In this document: positions 1 to 5,437 of the stretch, one piece after another
How positions within the stretch are numbered: position 1 is the stretch's first letter
Layout: every line of letters starts with the position of its first letter
Assembly (NCBI GenBank): GCA_963808455.1
Contig: CAWEHT010000447.1
Span: forward strand, 1-10,876
DNA: 10,876 bases
Origin: CAWEHT01 sp963808455
Lineage (GTDB): Bacteria; Chloroflexota; Anaerolineae; CG2-30-64-16
Direction: 5' to 3'
Position numbers and translations under genes: made by a program
The notes under the pieces: generated by a model
What the model was told of the DNA's origin: nothing
Databases searched by the model: none
What the model saw: only the letters and a program-made list of their open reading frames with translations

Positions 1-183
1 GTTATGGCCGGCGTGCTGCGGGCGATGGCCCTTCTGGTCGACCCCGACGGCGTCGCCTGGCAACCAGTGGAGATTAGTCCGAGCGGGCTCGGCGAGATGC
101 GGGCTTTGTTAAATCGCTACTTCGCCCATTTGCTCGGCCGCAAACCGAGGATGTACGAAGACTTGCGAATGCTGGGAAAATAA
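1..183 (+). CDS. recO: RecO-like DNA repair protein, C-terminal fragment
   Basis: An open frame enters from the left edge of the window and ends at TAA 181-183, giving 60 residues with no start inside the window. RecO acts with RecF and RecR to load RecA on single-stranded DNA during gap repair. The tail fits the RecO C-terminal helical domain: a Leu-rich segment (GVLRAMALL), then LNRYFAHLLGRKPRMYEDL, matching the family pattern of a helix followed by H-LGR-x-x-R/M-x-S/Y-x-x-L at the very end of the protein. The zinc-finger and OB-fold parts lie outside the window, so the call rests on about 30 informative residues. The last 110 bases overlap, in antisense, the 3' end of the minus-strand ORF 74-631. 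Of the two, this frame looks more like a conserved protein. Confidence 0.6.
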   Translation, partial: VMAGVLRAMALLVDPDGVAWQPVEISPSGLGEMRALLNRYFAHLLGRKPRMYEDLRMLGK

Positions 184-631
184 GTAGGGTGCGAAGAAGC
201 GGCAGGACGACGCAGAACATCCTGCCCGCCTGGTGCGTAGCGTAGTCGTAGACGAGTGCTGGCAGCAGCAAAAACCGGTGCATAGGACGCACCCACCTGT
301 CGTGGACAAGGATGTCCTCGATGTCGATCAGTCGATCGCTATTCCTGCTGACGCTTGCGTGCTTTCTGACGCCGGCGTCGGTGGCGAAGGCGGGGCCCGA
401 GTCATCCAGGTTCCAGACCAGCTCGATGCGGCTGTTGAGGGGCCAGTACATGGCCTGGGCCACGTCGGGCGTCCACTGCAGGCGGCCGCCGCCGACCAGC
501 ATGGCGATTTGCGCCGCCCGATGGGGGGTATATTCACGGCCGGCGCAGCGGACCAGGGGGTCATAGCTGCGATAGTAGACGTGATCGATGGCCGTGTTCT
601 CGAGAATCTCGCGCATGGAAGAGAGTCGCAT
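74..631 (-). CDS. Hypothetical protein downstream of FAD oxidase
   Basis: A 185-residue minus-strand ORF that I do not recognise. Its ATG (629-631) is preceded by AAGGAGG about 10 nt upstream and sits 19 nt after the stop of the FAD-linked oxidase, so it is probably the last gene of that operon. The first ~85 residues look like a genuine soluble protein: SMREILENTAIDHVYYRSYD, then REYTPHRAAQIAMLVGG, then a Trp/Tyr-rich stretch (QWTPDVAQAMYWPLNS) ending in ELVWNLDDSGPAF. From about residue 115 it becomes hydrophobic (MHRFLLLPALVYDYA, CVVLPLLRTLLIFPAF, possibly membrane-associated). The final ~35 residues are Ser/Arg-rich and lie opposite the recO 3' end. That tail may be an artefact of a frameshift or a lost stop codon. 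No catalytic motif is evident, so no function is assigned. Confidence 0.5.
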   Translation of the reverse strand: MRLSSMREILENTAIDHVYYRSYDPLVRCAGREYTPHRAAQIAMLVGGGRLQWTPDVAQAMYWPLNSRIELVWNLDDSGPAFATDAGVRKHASVSRNSDRLIDIEDILVHDRWVRPMHRFLLLPALVYDYATHQAGRMFCVVLPLLRTLLIFPAFASLRTSSVCGRANGRSSDLTKPASRRARSD

Positions 632-650
632 TAGGGGAAATCCTCCTTGC

Positions 651-2113
651 TTACAGCCCCAGCTTGCCGGGGTTCATGATGCCGAGCGGGTCCAGGGCTG
701 CCTTGATCTTCTGCACCACCGGCCAGGCCGTCCCCTGGTCCAGGTCGGAATCCAGGGGCCCTTGTTGACGCCGATGCCATGATGGTGGCCGATCGAGCCG
801 TCCACTGATAGGACAGCCTTCATAGCCGCATCCATGATGCGCCAGTATTTGCTCTCGATCTCCTTCTCGTCGGCGGCGAAGGCGCTCCAGATGATGTAGA
901 GGTTGCCGCCGGTGGGGTAGAAGTGCGAGCCGTGGCCGAAGACCTCGTGGGCGCCCTGGGCGTGGATGGCTGCCAGCATGGCATCGTGCATGGCGGTGAG
1001 GTTCTTGTAGGTGGCGGAGCACTCGATGGCATCGCCGATGCCGTTGGGCAGCATGTAGGCTTTCTTGAGATAGGTGGTGTCGAAGCGCTTGCGCCACCAG
1101 CGCTCGCCGAAGCCGGGGCGTTCCACGCCGCCGTTGGCCCGGCAGCACTCGTGCACGACCTTGACCTCCAGGTCGGTCAGGTCGGCGCGGCCTTCGCAGC
1201 CGAAGTAGAGAGGATGCTCTTTGCCGGCAGCCTCGGCATAGCCCAGCTCTTTCAAAGCACCCGCACCTTCGATTTCATCGTAGAGCCGCGCCACCGCCGG
1301 ATAGATGCCTTCGGCCATGATATCGCGGCAGGCGTGCACCCCGGCCTCGAAAGTCGGCATGCCGTAGCTGACCCACTCGCGTTTGGCCGGCTTGGGCCAG
1401 ATGCGCAAGGTGGCCTGGGTGATGATGCCCAGGGTGCCTTCGGAGCCGATGAAGAGCTGGTCCAGGTCGGGGCCGCAGGAGGCCCGGGGGATGTTTTTGG
1501 TGCGCATGACCGAGCCGTCGGCCAGGACCACCTCGAGGGATTGCACGATGTCCTCGATCTTACCATACTTGGTCGAGAAGGTGCCGACGCCGCGGGGGCC
1601 GATCCAGCCGCCGACGGCAGAGCAGCGGATGGACTGGGGGTAGTGGCCGCCGATGAAGCCGCGCATGTTGAGCTGGTCCTCGTAGTCCTGGCCCAGCATG
1701 CCGGTCTCGACGGTGACGGTCAGCGAGTAGGGATCAAGGTCGACCAGGCGGTTCATGCGCTTCATGTCAACGACGATGCCGCCGCAGACGGGCAGGATGC
1801 CGCCGATGGTGCCCGAGGTGCCGCCGGCGGGGACGACCGGGATGCGGTTGTAGTGGGCGATTTTGACGATCTCCTGGACATCGCGGGTCGAGCCTGGGAA
1901 GACGACCAGGTGGGGCAGGTAGGGCAGGTCATCGCGGCGCACCCACTTGAAAGCGGGCGGCATGATGTCGTGCGAGTAGCAGATCAGGTCGGCTATGGAG
2001 GTGGCGACATTGTTCTTGCCGACCACGGCTTCCAGCTGGGTCAGCAGGATCGGGTCAACCTGTATCGCCTCGCCCGGCGCCAGCGCGGCATCCAGAGAGA
2101 GTGCTGTGGTCAT
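651..2113 (-). CDS. FAD-linked oxidase, alkyl-DHAP synthase/GlcD type (frameshifted)
   Basis: A flavoprotein of the FAD-binding type 4 (PCMH/VAO) superfamily. The start at 2113 (MTTALS) is chosen because GAGGAG lies 7 nt upstream; a TTG at 2146 has no such site. The FAD-binding domain spans about residues 60-245: PHLVVFPGSTRDVQEIV, then PAGGTSGTIGG (94-105), and SCGPDLDQLFIGSEGTLGI (212-230). The C-terminal cap has SHFYPTGGNLYIIW (396-409) and GSIGHHHGIG (439-448), which resemble the catalytic Tyr and His-triplet regions of alkyldihydroxyacetonephosphate synthase more than the GlcD metal site. After residue ~456 the frame runs out of homology and stops at 674. The expected family tail (DLDQGTAWPVVQKIKAALD, then NPGKL near the end) continues in another frame to TAA 651-653. 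One base appears to be missing near 740-760. Either an ether-lipid-type or a hydroxyacid-oxidising role is possible; the substrate is unknown. Confidence 0.85.
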
Positions 2114-2156
2114 TCCAGGTCTCCTCAAAGCATGGTATCGGCCCAAAGCCCCTCGA

Positions 2157-2189
2157 CCGGGCCGGCCTCACGTCACGGGGCCGGCCCGG
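2157..2189 (-). other. Strong GC hairpin upstream of FAD oxidase
   Basis: Perfect 11-bp inverted repeat: CCGGGCCGGCC at 2157-2167 and GGCCGGCCCGG at 2179-2189, with an 11-nt loop. It ends about 44 bp before the FAD-oxidase ATG, so it lies in the transcribed leader. No T-run follows on either strand, so it is not a standard intrinsic terminator. It could stabilise the mRNA, pause polymerase, or set the spacing of the ribosome site. Confidence 0.6.
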
Positions 2190-2275
2190 CGAAGCTAAGG
2201 GGAGGTTCTGGCCCTGGCACAAACCAATCGGGCATCTGCCCGGCGGTCTCAGGCCGGTGGCCGAACCCGACAAAC

Positions 2276-2325
2276 AAAAAGGCCCCGTCCTCAGGGGGGC
2301 TATCGCACTCCTGGGTAACGGGGCC
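2276..2325 (-). terminator. Intrinsic terminator inside the FAD-oxidase leader
   Basis: Reading the minus strand, GGCCCCGT (2325-2318) pairs perfectly with ACGGGGCC (2288-2281). A possible inner stem is CCTG/CAGG (2310-2313 with 2292-2295). The stem is followed at once by five T residues (2280-2276) and then GTTTG. This is a textbook Rho-independent terminator for leftward transcription. It lies about 108 nt after the predicted start from the 2440-2478 promoter and 163 nt before the FAD-oxidase ATG. It could therefore act as an attenuator. It could also simply end tpiA-glpX read-through, if the FAD oxidase has another promoter closer in. Confidence 0.75.
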
Positions 2326-2393
2326 GGGATCCGCTTGCGGATACTGGCACTTATTCAGTTCAGGGTAGGGGCCCCAATCTGGCCCCTGCATCT

Positions 2394-2405
2394 AGCAATT
2401 GCCCG
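2394..2405. promoter_or_regulatory. Operator-like CAATTG palindrome, copy 1
   Basis: AGCAATTGCCCG on the plus strand, centred on the palindrome GCAATTGC. The same 12 bases occur at 4450-4461. In each case the motif begins 35-36 nt beyond the -10 end of the duplicated promoter, in the transcribed direction. The conserved placement suggests a regulator-binding site or shared RNA element. Confidence 0.45.
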
Positions 2406-2439
2406 CAACTGAGCAGTTGCTCACCTACCGAACGGAGGT

Positions 2440-2478
2440 AGTATCGCGCAGACAGGATCGCTTGTCAATAGGCAAATC
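2440..2478 (-). promoter_or_regulatory. Sigma70-type promoter of FAD-oxidase operon (repeat copy 1)
   Basis: On the minus strand this reads TTGACA, a 17-nt spacer, then GATACT. The -35 is perfect (2463-2468), the -10 matches 4 of 6 consensus bases (2440-2445), and the spacing is optimal. The whole 39-bp block, including about 10 bp upstream of the -35, is identical to 4497-4535. Identity stops exactly at the last base of the -10. Transcription would run left into the structured leader and the FAD oxidase. Confidence 0.7.
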
Positions 2479-2551
2479 CTGAGATCCGGCGGTCCCTTCA
2501 GGATTCCGTGAGGGAGTCTCGCTCCTTTCCCATGGAATTGCTGCAGCCGCT

Positions 2552-3538
2552 TCAACCGTACTTGATCTCGCTGAAAGCCATCAGCTTATCCCAACGATGC
2601 ACCGATTGGATGTAGCGAGTGGTGCCTGATTTGGAACGCATCATGACACTATGCGTACGCGCGCCGCCGCCGAAGTAGCGGACACCCGTCAGCAACTCAC
2701 CATCGGTGATGCCGGTGGCGGCAAAGAACATGTTGTCGCCCTGCACCAGGTCGCTCATGTGCAGCACCTGATCGAGATCCATGCCGTGGTCGCTGGCATA
2801 CTGCCGGTCTCTGTCGTCGCGTGGCCACAGCTTGCACTGGAGCTCGCCACCCAGGCATTTCAAGGCCGCCGCGGTGATCACCGCCTCGGGCGAGCCCCCG
2901 ACACCCAACAGCACGTCCACGCCGCTCCCATCGACACACGTGCTGATCGCCGCCGACACATCGCCGTCTGCAATCAACTTGATGCGGGCCCCGAGCCGCC
3001 GGATCTCTCTGATCCTCTCCTCGTGGCGCGGCCGGTCCAGGATGATCACGGTGAGGTCGCCCACCTCGCGGTTCTTGGCACCGCGATTGCCGTCAGGTTC
3101 ACTGCCGATCGGCGCCTCAATATCCACCACGCCGCACGCCTCGGGCCCCACCGCCAGCTTGTCCATGTACACCATGCTGCCCGGCGAGTACATACACCCT
3201 CGATTGGCGATCGCTACGACCGACAACGCCCCGCTGCCACCGATCACAGTGGGCCGGGTCCCATCGATAGGATCCACGGCGATATCCACGCTTGGCGGTT
3301 TGCCCTGGCCCAGAATCTCACCGTTATATAGCATCGGGGCCTTGTCTTTCTCCCCTTCGCCAATCACGATGACCCCGTCCATCTCGATGGTGTTCAGCAC
3401 GACGCGCATGGCGTCGACCGCGGCCTTGTCGGCTGCGTGCTTGTCGCCGCGGCCAACCCAGCGGCCGGCCGCCAGGGCAGCTGCTTCCGTAACACGCACC
3501 AGCTCCAAGGCTATGTTGCGATCCGGTTGTTCTGGCAT
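2552..3538 (-). CDS. glpX: Class II fructose-1,6-bisphosphatase GlpX
   Basis: A 328-residue cytoplasmic enzyme that hydrolyses fructose-1,6-bisphosphate to fructose-6-phosphate, a committed gluconeogenic step. Class II motifs are all present: GRGDKHAAD (29-37, metal-binding Asp32), IGEGEKDKAPML (59-70), DPIDGTR (89-95, Mg-binding acids), RPRHEERI (169-176), DGDVSAAI (191-198), GVGGSPEAV (212-220, catalytic Glu218) and ATGITDGELL (274-283). Length is normal for the family (about 320-336). The start MPEQPDRN at 3538 is supported by AGGAG 8 nt upstream; a longer in-frame version to 3562 would bury that site. It lies 89 bp downstream of tpiA on the same strand, probably in one operon from the 4497-4535 promoter. 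A perfect 12-bp palindrome (3604-3615, GCTCAGCTGAGC) sits in that gap. The gene appears intact. Confidence 0.95.
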   Translation of the reverse strand: MPEQPDRNIALELVRVTEAAALAAGRWVGRGDKHAADKAAVDAMRVVLNTIEMDGVIVIGEGEKDKAPMLYNGEILGQGKPPSVDIAVDPIDGTRPTVIGGSGALSVVAIANRGCMYSPGSMVYMDKLAVGPEACGVVDIEAPIGSEPDGNRGAKNREVGDLTVIILDRPRHEERIREIRRLGARIKLIADGDVSAAISTCVDGSGVDVLLGVGGSPEAVITAAALKCLGGELQCKLWPRDDRDRQYASDHGMDLDQVLHMSDLVQGDNMFFAATGITDGELLTGVRYFGGGARTHSVMMRSKSGTTRYIQSVHRWDKLMAFSEIKYG

Positions 3539-3627
3539 AAGGAAATCTCCTGAGACCGTCAAGGACCAGATAACGTTGTCGGGCGCGCCCTCGAGTTCAC
3601 CCCGCTCAGCTGAGCATCGCTGTCAGG

Positions 3628-4399
3628 CTAACACCGGGATTGTTCGGCACTGATGCGCACCATGTCGGCAAAAGCGACGACTTTCAGGCTGGCACCGCCT
3701 ACCAGCGCCCCATCGATCTCCGGCATGGCCATCAGCTCGCCGATATTCTTCTCGTTGGCGCTGCCACCGTACTGGACACGCTGGGCCTGCGCCGCCTCGA
3801 GGCCATATAACTCGCCGACCACCCGGCGCACGAGGCCGCACATCCGGTCGGCTACCTCGGCGGTGGCGTTCCTGCCCGTGCCGATGGCCCAGATGGGCTC
3901 GTAGGCGATGACGATGCAATGTGCCTGGGCGGCCGTCAACCCACCCAGGGCCCTGCGCACCTGCCCGCTCACCCATTCCTCGGCGATGCCGGCCTCATTC
4001 TGGTCGAGGCTTTCGCCCACGCACAGGATGGGATCCAGGCCATGGGCCAGCGCGGCCTTGATCTTCTTGTTGACCGTCTCATCGGTCTCGGCGAAGTAGG
4101 CCCGGCGCTCGGAATGGCCGATGATCACGTACTCGGCCAGCTTGACCAGCATCGGCGCGGAGACCTCGCCGGTGTAGGCGCCACTTTCGGCCCAGGCGAC
4201 GTTCTGGGCGCCCACGTGCAGGCCCACGGTGCCTTGCAGCGCCTGGGCCACGGCCGGCAGGGCCACGAAAGGCGGGCAGACCAGCGTCTCGACCTCGGGG
4301 TAACGCGCGACGAGCGGCTGCAGCTTCCTGCACGAAGGCAGCGGCCTCGGCCGGGGTCTTGTTCATCTTCCAGTTGCCGGCGATGATGGGTTTTCGCAT
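3628..4399 (-). CDS. tpiA: Triosephosphate isomerase (single-base frameshift)
   Basis: Interconverts dihydroxyacetone phosphate and glyceraldehyde-3-phosphate as a cytoplasmic TIM barrel. It begins MRKPIIAGNWKMNK (Asn9 and Lys11, substrate binding) with AGGAG just before the ATG. After FVQE (residue ~25) the initial frame loses homology. The correct continuation (LQPLVARYPEVETLVCPPF) is one frame over, so one extra base is present near 4321-4335. Removing it gives a 256-residue protein in which the catalytic residues fall exactly at canonical numbers: His95 in IIGHSERR and Glu167 in AYEPIWAIGTG. The phosphate-binding GGSANEKN and GALVGGASLK motifs follow. This exact numbering supports a sequencing/assembly indel or a very recent mutation rather than old decay. 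It is first in the operon before glpX. Confidence 0.92.
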
Positions 4400-4414
4400 C
4401 TTCTCCTGTTCCTT

Positions 4415-4428
4415 AGGACCGCGGTCCT
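4415..4428. promoter_or_regulatory. Perfect 14-bp palindrome before tpiA
   Basis: AGGACCGCGGTCCT is perfectly self-complementary. It ends about 15 bp upstream of the tpiA ATG, next to its ribosome-binding site, inside the ~90-nt transcribed leader. It could be a repressor operator or a hairpin controlling access to the ribosome site. Confidence 0.45.
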
Positions 4429-4448
4429 CTTGACATGGGTCCGAGACT

Positions 4449-4477
4449 GAGCAATTGCCCGATCATAGGCAATTGCC
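4449..4477. promoter_or_regulatory. Paired CAATTG palindromes (operator-like, copy 2)
   Basis: Two GCAATTGC cores lie here: AGCAATTGCCCG (4450-4461), identical to 2394-2405, and the perfect 10-bp palindrome GGCAATTGCC (4468-4477). They lie 20-48 nt beyond the -10 of the tpiA promoter, in the leader. Being self-complementary, the two copies could also pair with each other as an 8-bp RNA stem with a 10-nt loop. Either a DNA operator or an RNA hairpin is possible. Confidence 0.45.
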
Positions 4478-4496
4478 CAGCTCAGGAAATGTCAGC

Positions 4497-4535
4497 AGTA
4501 TCGCGCAGACAGGATCGCTTGTCAATAGGCAAATC
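4497..4535 (-). promoter_or_regulatory. Sigma70-type promoter of tpiA-glpX (repeat copy 2)
   Basis: Second, identical copy of the 39-bp block at 2440-2478. The -35 TTGACA is at 4520-4525 and the -10 GATACT at 4497-4502, with a 17-nt spacer, reading left. The predicted start is near 4490, giving a leader of about 90 nt before tpiA. The rest of the 353-bp gap 4400-4752 holds the operator-like palindromes, GC hairpins and the divergent promoter, but no gene. Confidence 0.75.
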
Positions 4536-4587
4536 TATACGCGGACCACTCCGCAGCTGGCGGCTGGATCAGGCGGCGCCGGCCCCG

Positions 4588-4623
4588 AAGCCCGTGGGCT
4601 TGCGGTCGCGGTCCGCACCGCGA
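4588..4623. other. Two adjacent GC hairpins between divergent promoters
   Basis: AAGCCC/GGGCTT (4588-4593 with 4596-4601) and TCGCGGT/ACCGCGA (4606-4612 with 4617-4623, 4-nt loop) lie just upstream of the rightward -35. Neither is followed by a T-run. They may be a binding region for a regulator of the divergent pair or have no function. Confidence 0.35.
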
Positions 4624-4652
4624 GGCGCGCGCCCAGGCGAGCAGGTGCCGTC

Positions 4653-4681
4653 TTGACAAAACGCAGAAGATCAGCTATTCT
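4653..4681 (+). promoter_or_regulatory. Sigma70-type promoter of the corrinoid/methyltransferase operon
   Basis: TTGACA (4653-4658), a 17-nt spacer and TATTCT (4676-4681, 4 of 6 consensus) read rightward. The predicted start near 4688 gives a 65-nt leader before the corrinoid-protein ATG at 4753. It is divergent from the tpiA promoter and differs from it in spacer sequence. Confidence 0.65.
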
Positions 4682-4752
4682 GCTGAACCGGCAAATATGA
4701 TGTTCTGTGGAAGCCCATGCGATCTTAAGGGCATACCAGGAGGTTACGGGCT

Positions 4753-5397
4753 ATGAGTTCCGTGTTGGGGAGAATGGCGTCGCAACTCTACAGTGGCGAA
4801 GCGGAAGAGGTTGCGCAACTCGTGCGCGCTGCCCTCGTCGAGGGCATTAGCCCGCAAGAGGTGCTGTCCGGGGGCCTGATTGCCGGCATGGACCAGGTAG
4901 GGCAGGCGTTCAAAGCCGGCGAGATGTTCGTCCCGGAAGTGCTCGCTTCCGCTCGTGCGATGGCAGCCGGCATGTCCGTCCTTCGCCCACAATTGGCGCA
5001 GGCTGACGCGCGGCGGGTGGGCGTCTGCGTCATCGGCACGGTTGAGGGCGATCTGCATGATATCGGGAAGAATTTGGTGAAGATGATGCTGGAAGGCGCA
5101 GGCTTTGAGGTCGTCAACCTCGGCATCAACGTGGGCCCGGGTGCTTTTGTGGATGCCGTGCGCCAGCGACAGGCGAACTTGCTGGCACTGAGCGCGCTCC
5201 TGACCACAACCATGCCCAAAATGAAAGCCACCCTCGCTGCCTTGCAGGAGGCGGGCATCCGAGACCGCGTGTATGTGATCGTGGGCGGTGCCCCTGTAAC
5301 CGGCGACTACGCCAAAACGATTGGCGCCGACGGCTTTGCACGTGACTCTGCGACGGCAGTCAACGTGGCCCGTGCTTTGCTGGCCCGACCGCGCTGA
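4753..5397 (+). CDS. Corrinoid (B12-binding) methyl-carrier protein, MtbC/MttC type
   Basis: A 214-residue cytoplasmic protein that carries a methyl group on cobalt between two methyltransferases. Residues ~10-80 form the helical cap domain typical of methionine-synthase-like corrinoid proteins (EEVAQLVRAALVEGISP, then AGEMFVPEVLASARAM). Residues ~87-214 are the Rossmann-like cobalamin domain, with the signature GDLHDIGKN (99-107; His102 is the expected lower cobalt ligand, in D-x-H-x-x-G), S147-x-L149 and VGGAPV (177-182). The length is normal for MttC/MtgC-type proteins. The start has AGGAGG nine nt upstream. It is the first gene after the 4653-4681 promoter and sits 40 bp before the MttB-family methyltransferase, its probable methyl donor. 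The acceptor enzyme and a RamA-type re-activase are not in the window. Confidence 0.93.
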   Translation: MSSVLGRMASQLYSGEAEEVAQLVRAALVEGISPQEVLSGGLIAGMDQVGQAFKAGEMFVPEVLASARAMAAGMSVLRPQLAQADARRVGVCVIGTVEGDLHDIGKNLVKMMLEGAGFEVVNLGINVGPGAFVDAVRQRQANLLALSALLTTTMPKMKATLAALQEAGIRDRVYVIVGGAPVTGDYAKTIGADGFARDSATAVNVARALLARPR

Positions 5398-5437
5398 GAC
5401 GCGTGGTGGCCTGTAGGATGGCCTGAGGGGAAGGGAC

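Larger units (their letters stand above)
2276..2433 (-). promoter_or_regulatory. Candidate attenuator leader of the FAD-oxidase operon
   Basis: The 438-bp gap 2114-2551 holds no convincing gene. Its central part, read leftward from the predicted start near 2433, contains successive hairpins: GCAACT/AGTTGC, AGGGGCC/GGCCCCT (2381-2387 with 2367-2373, 7-nt loop), the palindrome ATCCGCTTGCGGAT (2329-2342), and the terminator 2276-2325. The GGGGCC arm of the second hairpin can also pair with the GGCCCC 5' arm of the terminator, giving mutually exclusive terminator and antiterminator folds. The start of the leader contains TAGGTGAG, which is seen in M-box magnesium riboswitches, but the rest does not match that class. 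I assign no known riboswitch family. Confidence 0.5.

Noticed and set aside
923..2368. 481-residue plus-strand ORF
   Set aside because: It lies antisense to the FAD oxidase, whose motifs are unambiguous. Its Ala/Gly/Asp/Val-rich composition is typical of a high-GC shadow frame.
2405..2440. M-box magnesium riboswitch
   Set aside because: Only TAGGTGAG resembles that class. The conserved core that should follow is absent and the downstream gene is not a magnesium transporter.
2651..3653. Plus-strand ORFs of 226 and 290 residues
   Set aside because: They are antisense to glpX, which is complete and well conserved.
4430..4458. Rightward promoter starting at TTGACA 4430-4435
   Set aside because: At 17 nt spacing the -10 position reads AATTGC, which is not acceptable. 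The promoter at 4653-4681 is far better.
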